64,000 nucleotides of DNA from Corallibacter vietnamensis (GTDB taxonomy: Bacteria; Bacteroidota; Bacteroidia; Flavobacteriales; Flavobacteriaceae): positions 992,001-1,056,000 of the forward strand of contig NZ_BAABBI010000001.1 of the NCBI RefSeq assembly GCF_039537875.1, written 5' to 3'. The notes below the pieces were generated by a model. That model ran no database searches and had not been told where the DNA came from. It worked only from the letters and a program-made list of their open reading frames with translations. Positions 16,528-25,087 of this stretch are shown here, piece after piece (positions within the stretch are counted from its first letter, which is position 1; the number at the start of each line of letters is the position of its first letter). The translations under genes and the position numbers were made by a program.

Positions 16528-17556
16528 ATGGAAAACAATCCTAAAATACTTTTAGTTTATACAGGAGGCACCATTGGGATGATAAAAAATCCCAATACAG
16601 GCGCTTTAAAAGCCTTTGATTTTAATAATCTATTAAAACGAATCCCTGAATTAAAACTTTTAGATTGTGATATTTCTACTGTTTCTTTTGATGAACCTAT
16701 AGACTCTTCAAACATGTGTCCTAAATATTGGGTTCAAATAGCTGAAATTATTGAAACACATTATGAGTCATATGATGGTTTTGTAGTCTTACATGGTAGC
16801 GATACAATGAGTTATACGGCATCAGCATTGAGCTTTATGTTAGAGAACCTTGCCAAGCCAGTAATACTTACAGGATCTCAATTACCAATAGGCGATTTAC
16901 GGACTGATGCAAAAGAAAACCTAATAACGTCTATACAAATGGCGTCTTTACAAAGACGAAACCGTCCAGTAATTAGAGAAGTAGGACTTTATTTTGAGTA
17001 TAAATTATATAGAGGCAATAGAACCACAAAAATTAATGCCGAACATTTTGAGGCTTTTGAATCTCTGAATTATCCTCATTTAGCAGAGTCTGGTGTTCAT
17101 ATTAAGGTAAATTATGATGATTTATACAAACCCAACGCCAGAAAAAAACTAGTAGTTCATAAAACATTTGATACAAACATAGCTCTAATAAAGCTGTTTC
17201 CAGGTATTTCAAAACCTGTTTTAGAGTGTATGGTTTACAACCCTAACTTAAAAGGTATTGTTATAGAAACCTATGGCGCAGGAAACGCCACTACCGAAAA
17301 TTGGTTTGTTGATGTGATTGAGCAGTTGATAAAAAAAGGAGTTCAAGTAATAAATGTCACACAATGTTCAGGAGGCAGTGTCAATATGGGGCAATACGAA
17401 ACTAGCTCACAGCTTAAAACCATAGGTGTTATTTCAGGAAAAGACATAACAACCGAGGCGGCCATTGCAAAACTTATGTATTTATTAGGTGAAAATATAG
17501 CTTCTAATACGTTCAGAACCATATTTGAAACGAGTTTAAGAGGAGAATTGTCTTAA
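16528..17556 (+). CDS. ansA: Type I L-asparaginase (cytosolic)
   Basis: Hydrolyses L-asparagine to aspartate and ammonia. The 342-residue protein has both catalytic signatures: LLVYTGGTIGM with the first nucleophilic Thr (residues 8-18), and VVLHGSDTMSYTASALSFML with the second Thr and its Asp. VILTGSQLP also matches. There is no signal peptide, in keeping with the low-affinity cytoplasmic type I enzyme. Co-transcribed with tatD. Confidence 0.93.
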   Translation: MENNPKILLVYTGGTIGMIKNPNTGALKAFDFNNLLKRIPELKLLDCDISTVSFDEPIDSSNMCPKYWVQIAEIIETHYESYDGFVVLHGSDTMSYTASALSFMLENLAKPVILTGSQLPIGDLRTDAKENLITSIQMASLQRRNRPVIREVGLYFEYKLYRGNRTTKINAEHFEAFESLNYPHLAESGVHIKVNYDDLYKPNARKKLVVHKTFDTNIALIKLFPGISKPVLECMVYNPNLKGIVIETYGAGNATTENWFVDVIEQLIKKGVQVINVTQCSGGSVNMGQYETSSQLKTIGVISGKDITTEAAIAKLMYLLGENIASNTFRTIFETSLRGELS

Positions 17557-17630
17557 AATTAACTTTCAAAATTTTTAGCTTTCAAAAGTTTTTTTGTTAT
17601 TTGCTACACTGTATTAAAAAATTAAAATAC

Positions 17631-17718
17631 AGAGAGGTGGCCGAGTGGTCGAAGGCGCACGCCTGGAAAGTGTGTATACGTCACAAGCGTATCGAGGGTT
17701 CGAATCCCTTCCTCTCTG
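17631..17718 (+). tRNA. tRNA-Ser (anticodon GGA)
   Basis: An 88-nt cloverleaf. The acceptor stem AGAGAGG pairs with CCTCTCT and the discriminator base is G. The anticodon stem CACGC / GTGTG encloses CTGGAAA with anticodon GGA at 17665-17667. The long extra arm (about 17675-17693) is typical of serine tRNAs, and the T arm is GAGGGTTCGAATCCCTT. CCA is not encoded, so it is added after transcription. Confidence 0.97.
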
Positions 17719-17793
17719 CAGTTATTTTTATTTTTTAATCGTATTTTTTTTATATCTTTAACACTTTAACTAATAAAATTAAGAACAAGAACA

Positions 17794-18573
17794 ATGAAAA
17801 GATTATTTTCTATCCTTGCCATTATGTGTTTTATGGCATTCGGAACAGCTAACGCAGCAACTACAGCATTAACAAGTGCTACAACTGTTGTTACTACATT
17901 TCAAGATGAAGCTACTGATGATGCAGCAGCAGCAGCAGAGAGTGAATCATTCCACCAAGAACTTAAAAAACGTTTTATAGAAGGTGGCCCTGGATTTATG
18001 GGAATCGTTTTATTATGTTTAATTCTTGGGTTAGCGATAGCTATTGAAAGAATTATCTTTTTAAACCTTTCAACAACAAATACAAAAAAATTGACTCAAA
18101 ATGTAGAAGAAGCATTACAATCAGGTGGTGTTGAAGCTGCAAAAGAAGTTTGTAGAAACACAAAAGGACCTGTTGCTTCTATTTTCTACCAAGGATTAGA
18201 TAGAACTGACGAAGGTATCGAGGCTGCAGAAAAAGCTGTTGTAGCTTACGGTGGTGTTCAAATGGGACAATTAGAGAAAAACGTATCTTGGATTTCTTTA
18301 TTTATCGCATTAGCGCCAATGTTAGGATTCATGGGTACGGTAATCGGTATGATTCAAGCCTTTGATAAGATTCAAGCTGCAGGAGATATGCAACCATCAC
18401 TTGTTGCAGGTGGTATTAAAGTAGCACTTTTAACAACAGTATTTGGTCTTATCGTAGCGATTATTCTTCAAATTTTCTACAACTACATTATTGCTAAAAT
18501 TGACAGTATCGTAAACGATATGGAAGATGCGTCAATTACATTAATGGACTTGTTAATCAGAAACAAGAAGTAA
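17794..18573 (+). CDS. exbB: MotA/TolQ/ExbB proton-channel protein
   Basis: An inner-membrane proton channel of 259 residues that uses the proton gradient to energise a TonB-type system. It has an N-terminal signal-like segment (MKRLFSILAIMCFMAFGTANA), then three membrane helices: GFMGIVLLCLILGLAIAIER, the helix after EKNVSWISLFIALAPMLGFM (with GTVIGMIQAFD), and VALLTTVFGLIVAIILQIFY. The family region GxMGTVxGMIxAF is present. It heads a four-gene unit with a membrane protein and two ExbD-like proteins. Confidence 0.92.
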   Translation: MKRLFSILAIMCFMAFGTANAATTALTSATTVVTTFQDEATDDAAAAAESESFHQELKKRFIEGGPGFMGIVLLCLILGLAIAIERIIFLNLSTTNTKKLTQNVEEALQSGGVEAAKEVCRNTKGPVASIFYQGLDRTDEGIEAAEKAVVAYGGVQMGQLEKNVSWISLFIALAPMLGFMGTVIGMIQAFDKIQAAGDMQPSLVAGGIKVALLTTVFGLIVAIILQIFYNYIIAKIDSIVNDMEDASITLMDLLIRNKK

Positions 18574-18597
18574 TAATCATAAATTCAATAAAACATT

Positions 18598-19050
18598 ATG
18601 AGTTTACATAAAATTTTAAAAATTGTAGCAGCCGTGTTAGGTTTGTTAGGTATTGTCTTTCTAGTAAGAATTATTTCTGCTGGAGACGAAGCTATCAAAG
18701 CTGATGCTGCTATGGGAGATACTGCAATAGTAGATCCAATCGCATATGTTGCTTATGCAATTATGGCTTTAGTCATATTGTTTGTAGTAGTGTTTGTATT
18801 TAAAAACCTATTTACAAATGCAGCAACATTAAAAAACACATTAGTAGGTGTAGGTATTTTTGCCGCTATACTAGTTATTTCTTATGCTATGTCAGGAGGC
18901 GATACGACACAATACCTATATAATGGAGAAGCAGTTACAGAAGGAGAATCAACTATGGTAGGAGCTGGTTTATTAGCGTTCTACATATTAATTGTTGTAG
19001 CAGCAATATCAATGCTATTCTCTGGAGTTAAAAAAATAATGAATAAATAA
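18598..19050 (+). CDS. Conserved membrane protein of the ExbB/ExbD operon
   Basis: A protein of 150 residues with four probable membrane helices: KILKIVAAVLGLLGIVFLVR, YVAYAIMALVILFVVVFVFK, LKNTLVGVGIFAAILVISYA and GLLAFYILIVVAAISMLFSG. I recognise no domain. It sits between exbB and the first exbD, 24 and 5 bp from its neighbours, so it is probably an accessory part of the energy-transduction complex. That role is inferred only from position. Confidence 0.7.
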   Translation: MSLHKILKIVAAVLGLLGIVFLVRIISAGDEAIKADAAMGDTAIVDPIAYVAYAIMALVILFVVVFVFKNLFTNAATLKNTLVGVGIFAAILVISYAMSGGDTTQYLYNGEAVTEGESTMVGAGLLAFYILIVVAAISMLFSGVKKIMNK

Positions 19051-19055
19051 TAATT

Positions 19056-19691
19056 ATGGCAAAAAGATCAGCACCAGAAGTTAATGCAGGCTCTATGGCT
19101 GACATTGCTTTCTTACTGTTAATTTTCTTCTTGGTTACTACAACCATAGAAATTGATTCAGGTTTAAATAGAAAGTTGCCTCCAATTGAAGAGACTGAAC
19201 CTCCTATTATTAAGGAGCGTAACATCTTTCAATTAACCGTAAACGGAAAGAATCAACTTTTCTTAAAAGCCAATGGTAACGATGGAGAAGTTGTTAAACT
19301 TAAAGATTTACGTAAAAAAGCTGTTGCTTTTTTAGATAATGGAGGAGGAACTGGACCAGATAAATGTGAGAAATGTAAAGGAAAGCGTAACCCGCAATCT
19401 TCTGATAACTTTCAAAAAGCCATTATTTCATTACAAAATGATAGGTTAACAAGGTATGATACCTATATAGCTGTTCAAAATGAAATTATAGCGGCTTACA
19501 ATGAGTTGCGAGATAGAGAATTTAAATTAGCTTACCCAAATTTAAATATGGGTTATGTTGAAGCAGATAAGATGTATTCTGACCCAAGAACATCAGCTGA
19601 AGACAAAGCAAGATTAAAGGATAAAATTGAAGCAATAAAAGTTTTAATTCCTCAAAAGTTCTCTGAAGCAGAGCCGAAAAAGTCTAATTAG
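19056..19691 (+). CDS. exbD: ExbD/TolR-family protein, first copy
   Basis: A protein of 211 residues with one N-terminal membrane helix (MADIAFLLLIFFLVTTTIEI). The Asp in MADIAF is the proton-carrying residue of ExbD/TolR. The periplasmic part is longer than usual and contains a CEKCKGK pair (about residues 106-112). It pairs with exbB as the stator of a TonB-type motor. Confidence 0.88.
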   Translation: MAKRSAPEVNAGSMADIAFLLLIFFLVTTTIEIDSGLNRKLPPIEETEPPIIKERNIFQLTVNGKNQLFLKANGNDGEVVKLKDLRKKAVAFLDNGGGTGPDKCEKCKGKRNPQSSDNFQKAIISLQNDRLTRYDTYIAVQNEIIAAYNELRDREFKLAYPNLNMGYVEADKMYSDPRTSAEDKARLKDKIEAIKVLIPQKFSEAEPKKSN

Positions 19692-19704
19692 ATAAATAAA
19701 TATT

Positions 19705-20190
19705 ATGTCTAAATTTAAAAAGAAAAAAAGTGGCGATTTGCCAGCAATATCTACAGCATCATTACCTGATATTGTATTCATGTTGCTATTCTTCTTTATG
19801 GTGGCTACGGTTATGCGTCAAAACACTTTGAAAATTGAAAACCGTTTACCTGCAGCTAACCAAGTAGAAAAGTTAGCCAAACGTAATTTACTTATGTACA
19901 TTTATGCAGGAAAGCCTAGCAGTAGTTATAAGCAATACGGATCATTATCTAGAATTCAGTTAAATGATAAATTTGCTGGAGTAGATGAGATTAAAGCTTT
20001 TATAGCTGCAGAGCGCGCTGCTAAAAGAGAAGAAGAAGTTCCTTTCTTAACAACCGTTTTGAGTGTTGATAAGGAAACTAATATGGGACTTGTTTCTGAT
20101 ATTAAGCAAGAATTGCGAGAAGTTAATGCTCTTAAAATTAATTATAAAACCAGAAAAGGTGATGCCTTACAAGGTGTAAGTGATAATTAA
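19705..20190 (+). CDS. exbD: ExbD/TolR-family protein, second copy
   Basis: A protein of 161 residues: a basic cytosolic start (MSKFKKKKSGDLPAISTASL), one helix with the key Asp (PDIVFMLLFFFMVATVMRQN), and a periplasmic domain with the usual C-terminal strand-helix-strand (VLSVDKETNMGLVSDIKQEL). Different from the first copy in length and lacking its Cys pair, so the complex probably uses two kinds of ExbD. Last gene of the unit before the terminator. Confidence 0.88.
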   Translation: MSKFKKKKSGDLPAISTASLPDIVFMLLFFFMVATVMRQNTLKIENRLPAANQVEKLAKRNLLMYIYAGKPSSSYKQYGSLSRIQLNDKFAGVDEIKAFIAAERAAKREEEVPFLTTVLSVDKETNMGLVSDIKQELREVNALKINYKTRKGDALQGVSDN

Positions 20191-20214
20191 TTTTATCTTA
20201 ATTTTAAATATTAC

Positions 20215-20250
20215 AAAGGCGTTTTGAGAAATCAATACGCCTTTTGTTTT
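20215..20250 (+). terminator. Intrinsic terminator after exbD
   Basis: Stem AAAGGCGTTTTGA / TCAATACGCCTTT (one mismatch) closed by a GAAA tetraloop and followed by TGTTTT. It ends the ExbB/ExbD unit. Confidence 0.88.
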
Positions 20251-20279
20251 ATTGTAAATGTTATATTATTTTTAGTTAT

Positions 20280-20999
20280 ATGAAATATTCTTTTTTGGTT
20301 TTTATATTCTCGCTAGTTTACACGCATTCTTTTTCACAAGAAACATTGAATGATAAAGCTGTTTCAGATTCTTTAAAGACAACGTATGCGTCTTATAAAG
20401 AGGATCAATTTTATGCAGGAGTTACTTACAATATACTAGTAAATAAACCAGCTAATCTTTCTCAAAGTGGGTTTTCAATTGGAGTTTTACTTGGTTTTAT
20501 TAAAGATATGCCTATTAATAAACGTAGAAATGTAGCTATTGGTTTAGGACTAGGTTTAGCATCAAACTCTTTTAATAATAATATGTTTATTAATAAAGAT
20601 GCTTTAGGTAATTATAACTATAGTATTTTAAGTGATTCAGATATATCCTATTCTAAAAATAAATTAACAATGTATAAGGTTGAATTACCTATAGAGTTTA
20701 GGTGGCGAACATCAACGGCAAATGAGTATAAGTTTTGGCGTATTTATACAGGTATTAAATTAGGGTATGTGTTAGCAGATACATATAAGTTTAAAGGTGA
20801 TATAGGAGCTATAAAACACACCAATTTGTCTGATATGAATGATTTTCAGTATGGACTGACTTTAAGCGCAGGTTACAATACCTGGAACTTACATTTTTAT
20901 TATGGTTTGAATACTATTTTTAGTGATGATGCTATGATAAATAATAAAAATTTAGATGTAAGTGCTATAAAATTAGGTTTGATATTTTACATCCTATAA
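20280..20999 (+). CDS. Outer-membrane beta-barrel protein (PorT-like family)
   Basis: A protein of 239 residues starting at the ATG at 20280 (MKYSFLVFIFSLVYTHSFSQ, a signal peptide). The mature part alternates hydrophobic and polar residues in strands (FYAGVTYNILVNKP; RNVAIGLGLGLASNSFN; YGLTLSAGYNTWNLHFYYGL) and ends AIKLGLIFYIL, a barrel-type C-terminus. It fits the broad PorT-like outer-membrane barrel family of Bacteroidota. Membership does not mean it is the type IX secretion PorT itself. Its last 6 bases overlap the end of the convergent gene. Confidence 0.7.
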   Translation: MKYSFLVFIFSLVYTHSFSQETLNDKAVSDSLKTTYASYKEDQFYAGVTYNILVNKPANLSQSGFSIGVLLGFIKDMPINKRRNVAIGLGLGLASNSFNNNMFINKDALGNYNYSILSDSDISYSKNKLTMYKVELPIEFRWRTSTANEYKFWRIYTGIKLGYVLADTYKFKGDIGAIKHTNLSDMNDFQYGLTLSAGYNTWNLHFYYGLNTIFSDDAMINNKNLDVSAIKLGLIFYIL

Positions 21000-21599
21000 C
21001 CAATAATTAACTAAAATCAGTTGAGGTAAAAGCCCTAAAAAACACCCTATAATCAACTCTTTTCCATTGTGGGCTTTTAGGTGTAGTCTTGAAGAAGCAA
21101 CGCTTCCCATTATAATAAACATTAACGCTAAAGTACCAATAATATTGATGCTGAAGTGAATGCTTAAGGCAACATAAAACATAAAAACACCAGATACCCC
21201 AATCATGTGAATACTTGCCTTAAATTTGAGTATAGCCAATATTAAGCATGCTAAAGACGATATAAGAATCCCCACAAAAAAGTAGTATAGCTCAATGATT
21301 TCAGTGCTAGGAAGCACTCTAAATAGTATTAAAAAGGTTATAATACAGTTTAATAATAACGGTAAAACACGTTCTTCAGGAGTTTCTAAATAAATGGTTT
21401 TAGTTTTCCCAATGGTTTTTAATAAAAAATAAAGAAGAATAGGTAGTAATACTGTAAGAATGAAAAGTGATATTATCTTGGCTTGTATAATAGGAGTTGG
21501 TATAAACCTTGGTGATTTAGCAAAATAAAAAGTCACCCCAAAAAGTGGCATCAAAACAGGGTGAAAAACCAACGATATGCATTTAAAAAGACGATCCAT
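20994..21599 (-). CDS. Polytopic membrane protein, PAP2-like C-terminus
   Basis: A protein of 201 residues with five or six hydrophobic helices (FHPVLMPLFGVTFYFAKSPR; IISLFILTVLLPILLYFLLK; LLLNCIITFLILFRVLP; FFVGILISSLACLILAILKF). The segment SSRLHLKAHNGKELIIG resembles the SR...H motif of PAP2 phosphatases, but the first PAP2 signature is not visible, so activity is doubtful. Its start overlaps the rpoN stop (TAATG), so it is translated with rpoN. The link is positional only. Confidence 0.6.
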   Translation of the reverse strand: MDRLFKCISLVFHPVLMPLFGVTFYFAKSPRFIPTPIIQAKIISLFILTVLLPILLYFLLKTIGKTKTIYLETPEERVLPLLLNCIITFLILFRVLPSTEIIELYYFFVGILISSLACLILAILKFKASIHMIGVSGVFMFYVALSIHFSINIIGTLALMFIIMGSVASSRLHLKAHNGKELIIGCFLGLLPQLILVNYWL

Positions 21600-23056
21600 T
21601 AAATCTTCTTACGCAACCTAGCCACAGGAATATCAAGCTGTTCACGATATTTAGCTACTGTTCTTCTAGCAATAGGATATCCTTTTTCTTTTAGAATTTT
21701 AGCAAGAGCTTCATCTGTAAGCGGTTTTTTCTTGTTTTCTTCTTCTATAACTGTTTCAAGAATTTTTTTAATCTCTCTTGTAGAAACTTCCTCACCTTGA
21801 TCATTGGTCATTGATTCTGAAAAGAATTCTTTAATTAATTTGGTACCGTAAGGCGTGTCTACATATTTGCTGTTTGCTACACGAGAAACGGTTGATACAT
21901 CCATATCAATTTCATCAGCAATATCTTTAAGAATCATTGGTTTTAACTTACGTTCATCACCAGTTAAGAAATATTCTTTTTGATAATGCATAATAGCACT
22001 CATGGTTACAAACAGTGTTTGTTGACGTTGTTTAATAGCCTCAATAAACCATTTAGCAGCATCTAGCTTTTGTTTAATAAACAATACAGCATCCTTTTGC
22101 GATTTTGATTTTTCTTTTGATGCTTTATAGCCTTTTAGCATATTGTTATACTCGGCAGATACATGAAGTTCTGGTGCGTTTCTGCCATTGAGTGTTAACT
22201 CTAATTCGCCGTCAACAATTTTAATGGCAAAATCAGGAACAACATGTTCTACAATTCTATTATTGCCAGAATAAGAACCACCTGGTTTAGGGTTTAGGTG
22301 CTCTATTTCATCTATGGCATCTTTTAGTTGCTGTTCTGTGATATCAAACTTTTGAAGGAGTTTTTTGTAGTGTTTTTTAGTGAACTGCTCAAAAGCAGTG
22401 TCAATAATTTCAATAGCCAATTCGGTATCAGCGTTTTTTTCTTTTCTATGTAGTTGAATGCTCAAACATTCTTGAAGGTTACGAGCGCCAACACCTGCGG
22501 GATCTAATTGGTGTACTTTATGCAGTACTTTTTCAACCGAAGCCTCATCAGTATATACATTTTGGGTAAATGCTAAATCATCAACTATATCAAGAAGATC
22601 ACGACGTATGTAACCGCTTTCATCAACGCTTCCAACTAGAAATTCGGCAATGTCACGTTCTTCATCGGTTAGCCTAAAGGTATTAAGTTGGTTGGTTAAA
22701 TATTGTGTGAATGATGTTCCAGCTGCATAGGGTACATTTTTTTCCTCATCATCACTACTGTAATTATTAGCTTGCGTACGATAACTAGGAATTTCATCAT
22801 CACTTAAGTATTCATCAACGTTAATGTCTTCTGAATTAATGCTTTCATTATCATTGTACTCATCAGTACTATTATCAAATGTATCATCAAAATCATCTGA
22901 TCTTTCTTTGCCGCTTTCAAGTGCAGGATTTTCTTCTAATTCTTGCTTTAAACGTTGCTCAAAAGCTTGTGTAGGCAATTGTATCAGCTTCATCAACTGA
23001 ATTTGTTGAGGCGATAATTTTTGTGATAATTTGAATTGTAAATACTGCTTTAGCAT
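21599..23056 (-). CDS. rpoN: RNA polymerase sigma-54 factor
   Basis: Sigma-54 of 485 residues. The glutamine-rich activator-interacting region I is LKQYLQFKLSQKLSPQQIQL and MKLIQLPTQAFEQRLKQELE. An acidic region II follows (about 50-115, many Asp/Glu). The core-binding domain (LRLTDEERDIAEFLVGSVDE-like region) and the DNA-binding domain come next, with the RpoN box ARRTVAKYR near the C-terminus for the -24 element. Length and order are normal. It needs an AAA+ activator; none is encoded in this window. Confidence 0.95.
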   Translation of the reverse strand: MLKQYLQFKLSQKLSPQQIQLMKLIQLPTQAFEQRLKQELEENPALESGKERSDDFDDTFDNSTDEYNDNESINSEDINVDEYLSDDEIPSYRTQANNYSSDDEEKNVPYAAGTSFTQYLTNQLNTFRLTDEERDIAEFLVGSVDESGYIRRDLLDIVDDLAFTQNVYTDEASVEKVLHKVHQLDPAGVGARNLQECLSIQLHRKEKNADTELAIEIIDTAFEQFTKKHYKKLLQKFDITEQQLKDAIDEIEHLNPKPGGSYSGNNRIVEHVVPDFAIKIVDGELELTLNGRNAPELHVSAEYNNMLKGYKASKEKSKSQKDAVLFIKQKLDAAKWFIEAIKQRQQTLFVTMSAIMHYQKEYFLTGDERKLKPMILKDIADEIDMDVSTVSRVANSKYVDTPYGTKLIKEFFSESMTNDQGEEVSTREIKKILETVIEEENKKKPLTDEALAKILKEKGYPIARRTVAKYREQLDIPVARLRKKI

Positions 23057-23234
23057 TATTGATTTCCTGTTTTTATAAAAATAAAAAAAACAATTTGTTT
23101 TCTAAAATTGAATGGCTAATATAGTTTTTACTTAAAACAAATTTTAGGTTAATAATGTTTTTTGTGTATTTTTTTCTATTTTTAATCACTTTCCCATTTA
23201 TTAAGATTTGATTGATAGCTCCAAAGATAATCTT

Positions 23235-23912
23235 ATGAAGAAAGTTTTTAATATTCTAATTGTTGATGACCACCCAATGATCATTGAAGGTTATAGCAAT
23301 ACCATTAAATGGCACTTTAAGGAACATCCTGTCTTTTCATTCAATATTGAAAGCGCTACGAGTATTGATGAAACAGTTAAGTTAGTTGACAATATTTTAC
23401 CACAGAACAAGTTTGATTTAGTCTTTTTGGATATTAGCCTACCTGATGGTAATACTACCAAAATGCATTCAGGTGAAGATTTGGGTTTGTTTATAAAGTC
23501 AAAATTACCAAATGTCAAAATCATTGCTATTACAGCCTTAAATGATACCGTTAGGTTATTAAATATTATAAAGAAATTAAGCCCTCATGGATTGTTGATA
23601 AAAAGTGATACGGATGGTGAGGTATTAACAACCGCTATTAAAAATGTTATTAAAGGGCGTGATTACTGTAGCCACTCCATTGTAGCGCTTTTAAAAAAAC
23701 GGGTAACCCAAAATAAAGTTTTGGACGACCATGACATACAGCTTTTAGTTGAGTTATCTAATGGTGCTAAAATGAAAGAGCTTCTAGAGCTACTACCATT
23801 AACCAAAAGTGGTATTGAAAAACGTCGTCGTTTATTAAAAGAGAAACTTAATGTTAAAAGCAATAGTGATAGAGATTTGGTTCTTAAAGCCAAAGAGATG
23901 GGGTTTATATAA
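23235..23912 (+). CDS. Response regulator with divergent LuxR-type output domain
   Basis: A protein of 225 residues from the ATG at 23235 (MKKVFNILIVDDHPMIIEGY). Receiver: acidic pair VDDHP, phospho-acceptor in DLVFLDISLPDG, switch Thr in IIAITAL, and Lys in GLLIKSD. The C-terminal helix-turn-helix (about 160-210) is atypical LuxR-like: ELSNGAKMKELLELLPLTKS and GIEKRRRLLKEKL. No kinase gene adjoins it. It is the first plus-strand gene before the VKOR/peptide/PCAT block and lies about 95 bp from it, so it could control that block, but no shared binding site is proven. Confidence 0.8.
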   Translation: MKKVFNILIVDDHPMIIEGYSNTIKWHFKEHPVFSFNIESATSIDETVKLVDNILPQNKFDLVFLDISLPDGNTTKMHSGEDLGLFIKSKLPNVKIIAITALNDTVRLLNIIKKLSPHGLLIKSDTDGEVLTTAIKNVIKGRDYCSHSIVALLKKRVTQNKVLDDHDIQLLVELSNGAKMKELLELLPLTKSGIEKRRRLLKEKLNVKSNSDRDLVLKAKEMGFI

Positions 23913-24007
23913 ATTTTCCACTTTTGCTTACTTTTTGTACGCAAAAATAAAAAGTTAACATATTGCTTTTAGTTAGATTTGATTGTACTTGTAAACTTAT
24001 TTGTATT

Positions 24008-25087
24008 TTGAAAGACCAGTTGCATAAAATCTTGTATGAGTTTTTGAAAAGAAACAAGATTAAGATACCTGCCGAAGAGTTAGCTATACAGCTTTTAAGT
24101 CATCCTTCGTACCCAAGTTTACATGCAGTTACAGGTGTTTTAGATCATTTTAAAATAGAGAATATTGCTTTGGAAATCCCAAAGAGTGTAGATGTTCTAA
24201 ATCAGTTGCCAAATACTTTTTTTGCAGTATTAAACATTGAGGGACAAAATGAATATGCTGTAATAAAAAAACAGAAAACTAAAATCAAATATTCTACTTA
24301 TACAAAAAGTTATATAAACTGTAATTATCAAGAATTTTTAAGCATTTGGAACGGAATAGTTGTTGTAATAGACAATGAAAAACCTATTAGGCTTGAAAGA
24401 AGTGAGTTGTACGAAAACAAAACAATTCTAAATGTTTTATTTTTCTGTTTGTCTTTAGGGTTTCTTTACTCCTTTTTCAATTCAACACCTACCATTTTTG
24501 AGGGAATTCATTTTTTGTTGTCTGTATTAGGGCTTGCATTAAGTGTGTTAATTTCAAAACAAGAGCTTGGTTTTAGTTCTAGTTTAACAGATGGTTTATG
24601 TGCAATTGGAGGGAAAGTAGACTGTGATGCTGTATTGAACTCTAAAGGCGCAACCGTTTTTGAGCTAATTAAGTTGTCAGATATAAGCTTGATATATTTT
24701 TCAGGCCTTGTAATTAGTTGGCTTTTGGGCATTAACTTGGGTTTGTCTAGCACTTTACTTCCTCTCTCTTCGGTGCTTACCATACCTGTCATGCTTTATT
24801 CTTTGTATTATCAATATTCAATAATTAAGAATTGGTGTACTATGTGCCTAGGCATAGTAGCAATATTATTCTTTCAAGTATTATGTGTTTTTACTTTAGA
24901 TACTTCACTAGCCAATTTCAAGTTTGATTTTAAAGGTGATTTTTTAGTGCTATCTAGTTTTTTGTTAGCCATGGTTTTGTGGTTATTCTTAAAGCCATTA
25001 TTAAAAAAGGAAGTTCTATTAGAAGATTTACAAATTAAGTATTTAAAATTCAAAAGAAATTTTGATTTGTTTTTTTACAGTTTATAA
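24008..25087 (+). CDS. C39-like/VKOR membrane protein, 5' part of a frameshifted gene
   Basis: A protein of 359 residues if started at TTG 24008 (KDQLHKILYEFLKRNKIKIP). The N-terminal 125 residues resemble a C39 peptidase fold (SHPSYPSLHAVTGVLDHF; FFAVLNIEGQNEYAVI) but lack the catalytic Cys and His, so it is probably a substrate-binding, non-cutting version. A vitamin K epoxide reductase (VKOR) domain follows with about five helices and its cysteines: VDCDAVLNSKG and the redox pair WCTMC. VKOR re-oxidises a disulfide-forming partner using quinone. The frame ends inside a run of seven T (25070-25076); with one T less it continues into the DsbA-like ORF. Confidence 0.75.
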   Translation: MKDQLHKILYEFLKRNKIKIPAEELAIQLLSHPSYPSLHAVTGVLDHFKIENIALEIPKSVDVLNQLPNTFFAVLNIEGQNEYAVIKKQKTKIKYSTYTKSYINCNYQEFLSIWNGIVVVIDNEKPIRLERSELYENKTILNVLFFCLSLGFLYSFFNSTPTIFEGIHFLLSVLGLALSVLISKQELGFSSSLTDGLCAIGGKVDCDAVLNSKGATVFELIKLSDISLIYFSGLVISWLLGINLGLSSTLLPLSSVLTIPVMLYSLYYQYSIIKNWCTMCLGIVAILFFQVLCVFTLDTSLANFKFDFKGDFLVLSSFLLAMVLWLFLKPLLKKEVLLEDLQIKYLKFKRNFDLFFYSL

